A stretch of 64,000 nucleotides of DNA, from NCBI RefSeq assembly GCF_019599265.1, contig NZ_JAHZTC010000021.1, positions 1-64,000 on the forward strand, read 5' to 3'. This document shows positions 47,498 to 56,292 of this stretch, piece after piece. Both the position numbers and the translations under genes were made by a program. Under the pieces are notes generated by a model. It saw only the letters and a list, made by a program, of their open reading frames with translations. It did no database searches and was not told the origin of the DNA. The DNA comes from Pontibacter sp. HSC-14F20 (GTDB lineage Bacteria > Bacteroidota > Bacteroidia > Cytophagales > Hymenobacteraceae). Each line of letters opens with the position of its first letter. The stretch's first letter is position 1.

Positions 47498-49909
47498 TTA
47501 AAGTCCCGCTTTCTTAGCAGCATATCTGACAGAGAGTGTTGCGAAAGTCATCACGCTGAGCGTACTGATCGGCATCAGAATGGCCGACACAATTGGAGTA
47601 AAGAGACCCATTACAGCCATGGTGAGGCCCACCACGTTGTAAACCAGCGACACTGCGAAAGTCAGCAGGATCAGCGACATGGTCTTTTTAGAGAAGTTCA
47701 GAAAAGTGCTCAGTTTATCGAATGAGTCTGCATCCAGAATAGCGTCGCAGGACGGTGAGAAATTGGTGACGCTGTTGCTCAGGGCTATACCTGCATCACT
47801 CTGCTTCAGAGCGCCTGCATCGTTCAGGCCATCTCCCACCATCAGTACCTGGTGTTGGCCCTGCTCTTTCAATTTCTGAATGTACTCCAGTTTCTGAACA
47901 GGCGATTGGTTGAAGTTCAATTCGGCTTCGTTGCCCAGCAATTCCCGCAGTCTTGCCGCCTCGTGGTTGTTGTCACCAGAGAGCACTGCAATTTTCTTGT
48001 CTTTCAGATCACCCAGCACTTTGTTCAGGCCGTCGCGGTACACATTAAAGAAGGTATAGTAACCCAGCACCACGCCGTCTACAGACACATAAACGGTTGT
48101 TTTGAGTGTGTCATTTTGCTTATCAGCAGGTACACCCAGGTATGTGGCTGATCCTACACGCACCAGCATACCGTTTACTTTACCTACCAGTCCTTTGCCG
48201 GTAAACTCTTGGAAGCCTATAACCGGAGCCGTGCTGCCCTTCATCGCCTCGCTTATGCGCTGGCTGAGCGGGTGCGTTGAGTGGCGTAGTACTGAAAGTA
48301 TAGCTTGTGATTGGGCTTGTGAAAGAGCTTTACCTGTGTATGTTACCTCAGCTTCGCTTGGCTCTGTCAGTGTACCGGTTTTGTCAAATACCACGGTGTC
48401 AATTTTGGCCAGCCTTTCTACTACGCCTGTGTTTTTGAGGTAGAATTTGTTTCGCCCGAACACACGCATGGTATGGCCATGCACAAAAGGCGTGGCCAGC
48501 GACAAGGCACAGGGACAGGCAATGATGAGTACTGACGTAAACGCTTTCATGGCGATGTCCATATCGCGCGGCACCCAGTAAATGAGCGCTCCGGCTGCCA
48601 CCAGCAGGGTGACAATGATGAAGTATTTGCCCGCAATGTTGGAGTAGGTATGGAGGTACTGTGCTTCGTTTTTGGAGAAGACAGTATCGTTCCAGAGTTG
48701 AGTCAGGTAGCCTTGCGACACCTCTTTCACAACTTCCAGCTCGATACTTTCGCCTACCTGGCGGCCACCGGCGTAGATCACCTCGCCTACTACTTTCTCT
48801 ACCGGCTCCGACTCACCCGACACAAAACTATAGTCGATCATGGCGCGTCCGTGCAGCAGGATGGCATCGGCAGGTATAAGTTCCTGGTTTCTAATCCGGA
48901 TACGGTCTCCTACCTGAAGGTTTCGTACAGCTGTAGACGATTCCTCGCCGCCCTCTTTCAGCACCGTAATCGATACTGGGAAATAAGAGGTATAATCGCG
49001 GTCAAACGCGAGCGTGTCGTAAGTGCGCTGCTGAAAGTATTTACCGATCAACATGAAGAACACCAGACCCGTGAACGAATCCAGGTAGCCGGGTCCGCGG
49101 CCGCTCAGGATATCAAAAAGGGAAACAAAAAAGAGCGCCAACAGACCGGTGGAGATCGGCAGGTCGATGTTGACCATCTGCTGCCTGATACCTTCCCAGG
49201 CCGAAGTGAAGAATCCACGGGCGCTGTAAAAGAACACAGGTATAGACAGAATGATGCTCAGGTACCCGAAGAAGGAGCCAAAGTTATTATGCAGACCTTG
49301 TGTAAAATCCAGGTAATCAGGGAAGGCCAGCAGCATCACGTTGCCGAAAGCAAAACCGGCTATACCTAATTTGTAGATGAGGGCACGGCTCTTTTTGGTG
49401 GTTTTCTTGCCGTCTGTATCAGCGAGTGTAATGGCTGGTTCATACCCGATGCGGGTCAGCAACTCTACTACTTCACGTAAAGAGGTCTTTTCGTGAAGGT
49501 ATGTAAAGGCCACTTCCTTACGCATGAAGTTGACTGTTGTTTCGGCTATACCTGGGTTCAGCTTAAACAGGTTCTCCAGCAGCCAGATACAGGAGCTGCA
49601 GTGCATCTGAGGTATGTAAAACGTCAGTTTGCAGATTTTATCGCTACGGAAATTGATCAGTTGGGCCTCTACTCCCGGATCGTCCAGATAGGCAAAGCGG
49701 GCTTCTGAAACAGGTTTTGTACCGGTCAGGCCCGGGCTTTCTTCCAGGTTATAGTAAGTACAGAGGTTATTTTCTTCGAGAAGTTCATAAACGGCTTTAC
49801 ACCCATCGCAGCAGAAAGCTTTTTCATGCGCTACAATGGGCTCGTCACCACAGGAATCCCCGCAGTGGTAGCAGTTCTGAATATTGGTTTGGAGTGCGGC
49901 TTCCATCAC
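47498..49909 (-). CDS. ccoI: Copper-translocating P-type ATPase of the cbb3 cluster
   Basis: CcoI supplies copper for the CuB centre of cbb3 oxidase. The 803-aa protein has an N-terminal cysteine-rich metal-binding segment (CYHC 13-16, CCDGC 33-37), an HMA domain with CSSC (104-107), and membrane helices with the CPC motif (ACPCALSLATP near residue 465). The phosphorylation site DKTGTLT near 505 and the hinge MVGDGLNDAGAL complete the P1B-ATPase. It heads the ccoI-ccoS unit and has its own two-palindrome element 56 to 90 bp upstream. Confidence 0.95.
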   Translation of the reverse strand: MMEAALQTNIQNCYHCGDSCGDEPIVAHEKAFCCDGCKAVYELLEENNLCTYYNLEESPGLTGTKPVSEARFAYLDDPGVEAQLINFRSDKICKLTFYIPQMHCSSCIWLLENLFKLNPGIAETTVNFMRKEVAFTYLHEKTSLREVVELLTRIGYEPAITLADTDGKKTTKKSRALIYKLGIAGFAFGNVMLLAFPDYLDFTQGLHNNFGSFFGYLSIILSIPVFFYSARGFFTSAWEGIRQQMVNIDLPISTGLLALFFVSLFDILSGRGPGYLDSFTGLVFFMLIGKYFQQRTYDTLAFDRDYTSYFPVSITVLKEGGEESSTAVRNLQVGDRIRIRNQELIPADAILLHGRAMIDYSFVSGESEPVEKVVGEVIYAGGRQVGESIELEVVKEVSQGYLTQLWNDTVFSKNEAQYLHTYSNIAGKYFIIVTLLVAAGALIYWVPRDMDIAMKAFTSVLIIACPCALSLATPFVHGHTMRVFGRNKFYLKNTGVVERLAKIDTVVFDKTGTLTEPSEAEVTYTGKALSQAQSQAILSVLRHSTHPLSQRISEAMKGSTAPVIGFQEFTGKGLVGKVNGMLVRVGSATYLGVPADKQNDTLKTTVYVSVDGVVLGYYTFFNVYRDGLNKVLGDLKDKKIAVLSGDNNHEAARLRELLGNEAELNFNQSPVQKLEYIQKLKEQGQHQVLMVGDGLNDAGALKQSDAGIALSNSVTNFSPSCDAILDADSFDKLSTFLNFSKKTMSLILLTFAVSLVYNVVGLTMAVMGLFTPIVSAILMPISTLSVMTFATLSVRYAAKKAGL

Positions 49910-49964
49910 AATTATCCTTTATTAATGTCTGACACAAAGGTAATTGGATGGCAAAGCCTAAAAG

Positions 49965-49999
49965 ATGATGCATGTCACTTTCTGAACTGATAAAGCTCA
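49965..49999. promoter_or_regulatory. Two-palindrome element upstream of ccoI
   Basis: ATGATgcatGTCAC (49965-49978) and TGATaaagCTCA (49988-49999), centres again 22 bp apart and a 9-base spacer. The distal box has one weaker half. It lies 56 to 90 bp before the ccoI start. Confidence 0.7.
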
Positions 50000-50158
50000 G
50001 TGTATTCTCCGGCCGTCAGCCCGACCTTTGTAACATCAAACAAGATAATATTGGCAGGCGCAGCAGGGCTTCGAGCCTTTGAAGATAAAGTTTAGTGATT
50101 AAAGTTTAGTGTTTAGTATAAGGTGATTTTAAGCTTAGAGGAGAGACTGAGCTTCAAT

Positions 50159-50189
50159 AACGGCAGGCGTCCTACGGCTGCCGTTTTTT
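50159..50189. terminator. Hairpin behind the FNR-like gene
   Basis: AACGGCAG (50159-50166) pairs with CTGCCGTT (50178-50185), followed by Ts on the plus strand. On the minus strand the tail is TTATT. It lies 38 bp past the FNR-like stop and may end that transcript, though the T-run is better for the other direction. Confidence 0.5.
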
Positions 50190-50222
50190 ATTGCCTATAC
50201 CTTATACCTGGCAGCAAACTGC

Positions 50223-50927
50223 CTAGTCGTACATGTGGCTGATCTTGTACAGCTTTTCGTGGTCCAGAATGGTAATGGAGCTGCCTTTGGCAGTGATGAG
50301 TCCTTCTTCTTTGAACTCAGAAAGCAGTCGGATAGTGGTTTCCTTGGCCGTACCGACAATAGAGGCCAGGTCTTCACGGGAAATGGAAATGGTGAACTGA
50401 TCGCCTTCTCCGCGCTCCTGGTAAGTTTTCTGAAGCAGCAGCAGGGCTTCTGCCAGCCGCTCGCGCACCGGCTTGTAGGCCATCTGCACCATGCGTTCTT
50501 CTGCCTCACCCAACGCATTGGAGATCAGTTTCATCAAACCGCCTGCAAATTCCACATTCTGACTGATCAGCTCCAAGAACTGCGAACGAGGTATAAAACA
50601 GATCACGGCATCTTCGAGGGCAACTGCCGAGGCAGAATAACTTGAATCAGCCATCAGGGCACGGTAGCCGATCAGATCGCCCGGTTTGGCCAGGCGCACG
50701 ATCTGTTCTTTGCCGTCGCTGCCGAGCTTGGCAATTTTTATCTTGCCGGTGTTGATGCAATAAAGTCCGGATGGCTTGCCCCCTTCATGAAAAATCAGCT
50801 GCCCTTTCTTATAAGCGAAACACGATTTAGTTTCAGAAAGGTGCGACAACTCAGATGCTCTGCAGCAGCTCAGCAGGGAACTCGCTCGGCTCGAACAGTT
50901 CAGACAGTCAGGGTTGGTGAATTTCAT
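50223..50927 (-). CDS. Crp/FNR-family regulator with FNR-like cysteine set
   Basis: A 234-aa transcription factor with an N-terminal cysteine cluster (C8, C11, C21, C22), a cNMP-type beta-barrel with a further cysteine at C110, and a C-terminal helix-turn-helix (ISREDLASIVGTAKETTIRLLSEF). The pattern C-x2-C, a third Cys and one about 90 residues later mirrors E. coli FNR (20, 23, 29, 122), so an oxygen-labile [4Fe-4S] cluster is plausible. The recognition helix has E-x-x-I-R rather than E-x-x-S-R. Its position beside the cco genes makes it the best candidate to bind the two-palindrome elements. I found no such element at its own promoter. Confidence 0.88.
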   Translation of the reverse strand: MKFTNPDCLNCSSRASSLLSCCRASELSHLSETKSCFAYKKGQLIFHEGGKPSGLYCINTGKIKIAKLGSDGKEQIVRLAKPGDLIGYRALMADSSYSASAVALEDAVICFIPRSQFLELISQNVEFAGGLMKLISNALGEAEERMVQMAYKPVRERLAEALLLLQKTYQERGEGDQFTISISREDLASIVGTAKETTIRLLSEFKEEGLITAKGSSITILDHEKLYKISHMYD

Positions 50928-51037
50928 AAGTTATCAGGATGCTACAAAAGTATGCATTTCGCCTGTTAAATCGTATGCTTTCTAACATGGTTTTTTTGCA
51001 ATTCGTTCTAAGGCTTTACCTGTAAGTGTTTAAAGCT

Positions 51038-51073
51038 CAAAAAGAAAGCCCCTGCCTGTGGGCAGCGGCTTTC
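51038..51073 (-). terminator. Terminator of the L,D-transpeptidase operon
   Basis: GAAAGCCCCTGCC (51044-51056) pairs with GGCAGCGGCTTTC (51061-51073) with one mismatch; the A-run at the left gives a T-run for minus-strand RNA. It lies 26 bp past the azurin-like gene. Confidence 0.75.
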
Positions 51074-51098
51074 CTGAATGCTATACCTGAATCAGTGC

Positions 51099-51632
51099 TT
51101 ACTCCTTGATAATCAGCTTACCTTTCATCAGTGGGGTTTCGCTTGGGTAGGTGTTTACGTATTCAAATACACCGGATGTGTCGGGCACTGCAAACTCCAT
51201 CTTTACCGTTTGGCCGGGCAATGCGAGCGGCGATGCTGCCAATAGCAGTGAGCTGTCGGGCAGGTAATTACCGGATGCTCCGGCTTTGCTGCCATTTTGA
51301 GCGACCTGTGCCGAGTAGCCTTCTTTCGTAAACACGATGTTATAAATCATCTTAGGATCTTTGCCCTCGTTGGTAAATGTCAGTTTTACGAGCGTACCGG
51401 CCTTTACCTCGATCGTGTCCTGGTCAAAGGTCATGCTTTCCAGTGCCTCGCCCCCGGTTGCCCGAATATCTATTTCTGCCACCTCCTGCAGCGTGGTATC
51501 CTGCTCTCCTGTCTGTAGTGTCAGGGCTTCTACTGTTATAGTCTCCGGTTTGTCAACTGTGCCCTGCTCTCCGCTGCATGAGGCAAAAAGCAGGAGCCCG
51601 GACAGCAAACCTGATATTCCAATTTTTTTCAT
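51099..51632 (-). CDS. Azurin-like cupredoxin lipoprotein lacking the copper ligands
   Basis: A 177-aa lipoprotein (signal then LFASC, Cys 19) whose C-terminal domain from about residue 62 follows the azurin fold: DTIEVKAGTLVKLTFTNEG, a loop ending YNIVFT, and the end VFEYVNTYPSETPLMKGKL. By alignment to azurin by eye, His46 corresponds to Y97, Cys112 to N160 and His117 to E165; only the axial Met (M169) remains. So it should not form a blue-copper centre. It follows the L,D-transpeptidase gene by 36 bp in one operon. It may be a structural or protein-binding domain at the envelope. Confidence 0.8.
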   Translation of the reverse strand: MKKIGISGLLSGLLLFASCSGEQGTVDKPETITVEALTLQTGEQDTTLQEVAEIDIRATGGEALESMTFDQDTIEVKAGTLVKLTFTNEGKDPKMIYNIVFTKEGYSAQVAQNGSKAGASGNYLPDSSLLLAASPLALPGQTVKMEFAVPDTSGVFEYVNTYPSETPLMKGKLIIKE

Positions 51633-51668
51633 GGCTCAACATTAATTTTTAATCCTCATACTTCCGGA

Positions 51669-53411
51669 TTAGCTGAAAAGCTCCTGCTCCAGCCTTTTGT
51701 CGTGGCCATAAATGTCATCACGGAAGTGAACGTTTCCATCCTCGTCCACCCAACTGGTGAAGTATACCAGGTATACCTGCACCTTTTTAGGAAGGGTGAT
51801 CCACTTCTCTTCTCCCCCGTTGATGGTTTCCCGGATGCGGCTTTCGTTCCACTCGGGCATGTCTTTCAGCACATATTGCGCTAAGTCCATAGGGCGCTCC
51901 AGCCTGACACAGCCATGACTAAAACCGCGCTGGGTCTGACTGAACAACGAACCGGAAGGTGTGTCGTGCAGGTATACGGCGTGCTCGTTTGGAAAAAGGA
52001 ATTTCATAGTACCGAGCGAGTTTTTGGGGCCCGGACGCTGACGAACCATGTAAGGGAAGTCTTTTTCTGTAACAGATGACCAGTCGATGGAAGACGGGTC
52101 AATCTGCTTCGGTTCGCGTTCTTTTGTTACCACTTCCATGTTCTGCGCATTCAGGTAGCCCGGGTTGCGTATCATAGCTGGCCCTATCTCCTTCTCTACG
52201 ATGCTGTTCGGCACGTTCCAGAACGGAGCCAGCACCACATATTCCATTTTATCGCTGAAGATAGGTGTAGAGTGCATGGTTTTGCCCACGATCACATTCA
52301 TCTCCATGGTTTTCTTGTAAGCGCGCTCTGCCTCCGGACTATTGCTCGGGTCTTCGTACACATAGAGTTTATACTCCGGTATGTTCACCCAAATGTACTT
52401 CTGGTCCAGACTCTTAGGTACAAGGCGTTTTGGAATCCAGCGCCAGCGCTCCATGTTCATCATGATCTGCTGGATGCGATCTTCCACCGGCACATTCATC
52501 GTGCGCAGAGTATTGCCGCCCACTTTTCCATCAGGCACGATGCCGTGCAGCTCCTGAAAGTTTTTTACCTGTGCTTCCAGTTTGTCATCGTATTTGCGCA
52601 TAGCCGGATCGTTGGCATTGATCTGTGCATCAGGGTTAAGGCGTTTACGAAGCGACACCACAGCAGCGGCTGTATCTCCTTTCGTCAGCATCTTTTCGTT
52701 ACCCAGCTCCACTTTGGCCCAGCCCCCTTTTTCTTCCAGTTCGCGGTATTGTTGCAGGGCATCGCGGAGGTCAGCGTAGCCTTTGTGAAGCGCCTCAAAC
52801 TCGTAGTACGGATAAGTACTTTCACGTTCCTTCAGAATGGTCTGGAGCGCTTTGTGAAGTTTTATTTTATTGTTGCGAACGCCCCACTGCACCTGTTTCA
52901 CATCGCTTGGGTTAATACGGCCCTTATAAAAATCAGAGGCATAATTAAAGTATGTGGCGGTCAGAGCAATATCGATCTGCTGTTGCAGTTCCAGTCTGGC
53001 GGAGTCTTTTCTGCCTAATTCGTTATATTGGCTGATCAGTTCGTCAATCGCGACAACTTTGTACTCCTTGGGGTCCAGGCCTTCCTGCGCGGCATTGTCG
53101 AGGGTGGTCAGCAGTTTCTCTGACTCCGGCACCAGATCTGATCCCTTGAACCAGCCTAAGCGGTATTCCCGATCACCGTAAAACTGGTAGATCAGGTCTT
53201 TGTGCTCTTTAAATTCCTTATGCTGCCCAATATAGTCTTTAATGTATAGGCTGTCGGTTTCAGTGGCAGCCACAGTATTAAGGCCCAGCATTTCTTTTAC
53301 ACCGCCGCCTTCTTCTTTTTTGTCTCCGCTTTTGTTGCAGGAGGCAAAGGCAAGCAGGCAGAGTATCACCAGCCCAGTTGGTTTTAATTTCTGTAGGATG
53401 AAAGGATTCAT
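51669..53411 (-). CDS. L,D-transpeptidase (YkuD/YcbB type) lipoprotein
   Basis: A 580-aa envelope enzyme with a lipoprotein signal (LLAFASC, Cys about 26). It has an N-terminal scaffold domain, a peptidoglycan-binding region (about 245-310: LRKRLNPDAQ, QLEAQVKNFQELHGIVPDGKVGGNTL) and a C-terminal YkuD catalytic domain. The nucleophile is C501 in SHGCVRLERP. It forms 3-3 cross-links or attaches proteins to peptidoglycan. It has the large YcbB-like layout. The azurin-like gene follows in the same transcript. Confidence 0.92.
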   Translation of the reverse strand: MNPFILQKLKPTGLVILCLLAFASCNKSGDKKEEGGGVKEMLGLNTVAATETDSLYIKDYIGQHKEFKEHKDLIYQFYGDREYRLGWFKGSDLVPESEKLLTTLDNAAQEGLDPKEYKVVAIDELISQYNELGRKDSARLELQQQIDIALTATYFNYASDFYKGRINPSDVKQVQWGVRNNKIKLHKALQTILKERESTYPYYEFEALHKGYADLRDALQQYRELEEKGGWAKVELGNEKMLTKGDTAAAVVSLRKRLNPDAQINANDPAMRKYDDKLEAQVKNFQELHGIVPDGKVGGNTLRTMNVPVEDRIQQIMMNMERWRWIPKRLVPKSLDQKYIWVNIPEYKLYVYEDPSNSPEAERAYKKTMEMNVIVGKTMHSTPIFSDKMEYVVLAPFWNVPNSIVEKEIGPAMIRNPGYLNAQNMEVVTKEREPKQIDPSSIDWSSVTEKDFPYMVRQRPGPKNSLGTMKFLFPNEHAVYLHDTPSGSLFSQTQRGFSHGCVRLERPMDLAQYVLKDMPEWNESRIRETINGGEEKWITLPKKVQVYLVYFTSWVDEDGNVHFRDDIYGHDKRLEQELFS

Positions 53412-53743
53412 GGTTATTGGTTTTATGGCTTCTTGCGAAAGGTTGATGGGACGCTAAGATTATGTAATGCTTAAAATTGTACTATTTTCTGCTGCCGGTG
53501 CCTTTTCGCTTTGATTTTGACTTATGTACTTTAAACAGGCGTAAAATGTTCTGTATACGCCAAAGCAGCGTACCTATCGCGCAAGTATAGGGCTTGCCCG
53601 AAAGCAGCAGTTCGCTAATAAACCCCAGCGTATACCTCTATAACATAGTACGTACCTGCAGCGTTTGCCGATGCATTCCGGTGCCGGTACTTTACAGTTC
53701 ATCACAAAAAATGTATCTTACACCACCATAACTAAAGTATACA
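53412..53743. other. Divergent intergenic region
   Basis: 332 bp between the L,D-transpeptidase and aminopeptidase genes. No gene or RNA is supported. A weak hairpin GGCGTA/TACGCC lies at 53538-53561, and one heptamer copy in the 53630s. Confidence 0.5.
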
Positions 53744-55642
53744 ATGACTCCATACCGTAAATTTTTACTTGGATTGGGTTTGGCCGGTAGTCTGCAGCTG
53801 GGTGCCTGCTCTACCCAAACAACCACCACTGATGAAACTATGACAGCAGAACAGCAAGGCAGGGCCGAGACGCCAGCCGACGTACACAGTTTTGCCCGAC
53901 CTGCCGAGGCCGTGGCACGCCACCTGGACCTGGATATTGCCGTGAACTTCGAGCAGAAAGTGATCACCGGCAAAGCCTCTTACCAGATCGAAAACCTGGC
54001 CAAAGGAAACGAGATTGTTTTCGATACGCGAGGGCTTGAGATTGAGCAGGTATACCTGGGCAAAGATCAGACACCAACCACCTTTAAACTAGGTGATAAA
54101 AAGGAGTTCCTGGGCCAACCGCTGATCATTGCGATTCAGCCAGAAACGGACTACGTGACTATACAATACCGCACCACCACCAACGCCGATGCGCTGCAGT
54201 GGCTCAACCCGCAGCAGACGGCCGGCAAGAAACACCCGTTCCTGTTCACGCAGTCGCAAGCGATCCTGGCCCGCACCTGGATTCCGATTCAGGACAGCCC
54301 AGGTATACGCATCACTTACAGCGCCAATGTGCAGGTTCCAAAAGAGCTGATGGCTGTGATGAGCGCAGATAATCCGCAGCATAAAAACAATACAGGCAGC
54401 TATACCTTTGAAATGCGCCAGGCTATACCTTCTTATCTGATGGCCCTTTCTGTAGGTGACATGGTATTCAAACCGATTGGGCAGCAGACGGGCATTTATG
54501 CCGAGCCGGCCACCATTGATGCCGCCGTGTACGAGTTTGCCGAGATGGACAAGATGCTGGTAGCCGCTGAAAAGTTATATGGCAAGTACCGCTGGGATCG
54601 CTACGATCTGCTGGTGCTGCCTCCTTCTTTCCCCTTCGGTGGTATGGAAAACCCACGCCTGACTTTCGTAACGCCTACCGTGTTGGCCAAAGACCGCTCG
54701 CTCACCAGCCTCATCGCACACGAACTGGCACACAGCTGGAGCGGCAACCTGGTTACCAACGGCACCTGGGGTGATTTCTGGCTGAACGAAGGCTTTACAG
54801 TATACTTTGAGCGCCGCATCATGGAAGAAATCTACGGAAAAGACTATGCTGATATGTTGAACGTGCTGGGTTACCAGGATTTGCAGCATACATTAGAAGA
54901 CCTTGGGCCGAACAGCGATGACACCCGCCTGAAACTGGATCTGGAAGGTCGCGACCCGGACGAAGGACTGACTGATATAGCGTACGAAAAAGGTAATTTC
55001 TTTTTGCAGAACATAGAACGAGCTGTAGGCCGGGAACGCTTTGATCAGTTCCTGAACAAGTATTTCCAGACTTTTGCCTTCCAAAGCACAAACACCGACC
55101 TTTTTCTCGTTTTCCTGCGCAAAGAACTGATTCAGGGAGATGATAAAATGGCTGAGCAGATCAACATTGAAGGCTGGGTGTATACGTCAGGTCTTCCGGA
55201 AGATCATGCTAAACCAACCTCAAAGCGCTTTGCACAGGTAGAAGAATCGTTCAAAGCCTGGCAGGGCGGCAAACCAGCCAGCCAGCTTCAGACCAAAGAC
55301 TGGTCGAGCCACGAATGGCTGCACTTCATCCGCATGCTGCCAGAGCAAATGAGTCAGCAGCAAATGACAGACCTTGACAAAGCCTTTGGGTTCACCAATT
55401 CGGGCAATTCCGAGGTGCTGGCCGCCTGGTTTATCCATACTATCCGGAACAACTACGCGGCTGCAGACCAGGCACTCGACAACTTCCTGACCAATGTAGG
55501 ACGCCGCAAATTCCTGGTGCCGATCTACAAAGCTCTGGCCGCAACGCCGGAGGGTAAGAAAAAAGCACAGGAAATTTATGTGCGGGCGAAGCCTAACTAC
55601 CACGCCGTATCCACTAACACGCTGGATGCCATGCTGAAATAG
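53744..55642 (+). CDS. M1-family metallo-aminopeptidase lipoprotein
   Basis: A 632-aa zinc aminopeptidase that removes N-terminal residues from peptides. It has a lipoprotein signal (LGAC, Cys 22), the substrate-binding GGMEN (299-303), zinc motif HELAH (326-330) with the third ligand E349 in NEGF, and a C-terminal helical domain of the leukotriene A4 hydrolase type. It is presumably anchored in the envelope, facing the periplasm. It is transcribed alone and ends at a terminator. It is unusually rich in the iterated heptamer (54047, 54300, about 54403 and 54423). Confidence 0.93.
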   Translation: MTPYRKFLLGLGLAGSLQLGACSTQTTTTDETMTAEQQGRAETPADVHSFARPAEAVARHLDLDIAVNFEQKVITGKASYQIENLAKGNEIVFDTRGLEIEQVYLGKDQTPTTFKLGDKKEFLGQPLIIAIQPETDYVTIQYRTTTNADALQWLNPQQTAGKKHPFLFTQSQAILARTWIPIQDSPGIRITYSANVQVPKELMAVMSADNPQHKNNTGSYTFEMRQAIPSYLMALSVGDMVFKPIGQQTGIYAEPATIDAAVYEFAEMDKMLVAAEKLYGKYRWDRYDLLVLPPSFPFGGMENPRLTFVTPTVLAKDRSLTSLIAHELAHSWSGNLVTNGTWGDFWLNEGFTVYFERRIMEEIYGKDYADMLNVLGYQDLQHTLEDLGPNSDDTRLKLDLEGRDPDEGLTDIAYEKGNFFLQNIERAVGRERFDQFLNKYFQTFAFQSTNTDLFLVFLRKELIQGDDKMAEQINIEGWVYTSGLPEDHAKPTSKRFAQVEESFKAWQGGKPASQLQTKDWSSHEWLHFIRMLPEQMSQQQMTDLDKAFGFTNSGNSEVLAAWFIHTIRNNYAAADQALDNFLTNVGRRKFLVPIYKALAATPEGKKKAQEIYVRAKPNYHAVSTNTLDAMLK

Positions 55643-55661
55643 GTATAACCATCCGAGCACA

Positions 55662-55692
55662 AAAAAGCCCTGCAGCAATGCGGGGCTTTTTC
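55662..55692. terminator. Bidirectional terminator after the M1 peptidase gene
   Basis: AAAAAGCCC (55662-55670) pairs with GGGCTTTTT (55683-55691). T-runs are available both ways. It separates the plus-strand peptidase from the minus-strand DUF892 gene. Confidence 0.8.
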
Positions 55693-55788
55693 TTTGGCAT
55701 AGGTATAAACAAAAAAATCTGTCTCTTTCTGACCAGCTTGGTTGGCATGGGGAAAGAACAGATTTTTTTCGTTATGCTGTGTGAGAGC

Positions 55789-56292
55789 TTACTTTGCTCC
55801 TTTGTGTTCTGCTTTAACATTGATCTTGCTTTCAGCCAGATCAGTCAGTTTAAGGTCTGTGGCTTTTTCTTCTTCCAGCGTGGTGTGCAGCAGGTTCAGG
55901 ATTTCTTTGTGACCCAGCTGCTTGGCGTAGGTACAGAGAGTGCCGTAACCAGCTATTTCGTAATGCTCCACACGCTGTGCCGAAGCGATCAGGGCAGCGT
56001 CCATCACATCAGAGTCAGCGTTTTCAGACATCATGTCCTGCGCCTCCTTGATGATTCCTTCCATCGCCTTACACTTCTCGCCGGAGGCTTTCATGCCCAG
56101 AATTTCGAAGACTTGATCCAGTCGCTCTATTTGTATCTCTGTTTGGCTGAGGTGCATCTCAAAGGCCTTCTGTAACTGGGAGGACGAAGCCTCTTTCATC
56201 ATTTTTGGAAGTGCTTTGGTGATCTGCTGTTCAGCGTTGTAGATATCCTTAAGTTCATGGATGAATAAGTCATTCAGGTTGTTTAGTTTCAT
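55789..56292 (-). CDS. DUF892/YciE-YciF-type ferritin-like protein
   Basis: A 167-aa all-helical protein of the DUF892 family. LNDLFIHELKDIYNAEQQITKALPKM is the N-terminal signature, and paired Glu/His positions in later helices (ALIASAQRVEHYEIAGYGTLCTYA) could hold a di-iron centre as in ferritin-like folds. Family members are general stress proteins of unclear activity. It is a single gene on the minus strand. Confidence 0.9.
   Translation of the reverse strand: MKLNNLNDLFIHELKDIYNAEQQITKALPKMMKEASSSQLQKAFEMHLSQTEIQIERLDQVFEILGMKASGEKCKAMEGIIKEAQDMMSENADSDVMDAALIASAQRVEHYEIAGYGTLCTYAKQLGHKEILNLLHTTLEEEKATDLKLTDLAESKINVKAEHKGAK

Noticed and set aside
52272..53018. 248-codon open frame opposite the L,D-transpeptidase gene
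   Set aside because: His/Phe-rich shadow translation with no domain or promoter; the sense gene is complete.
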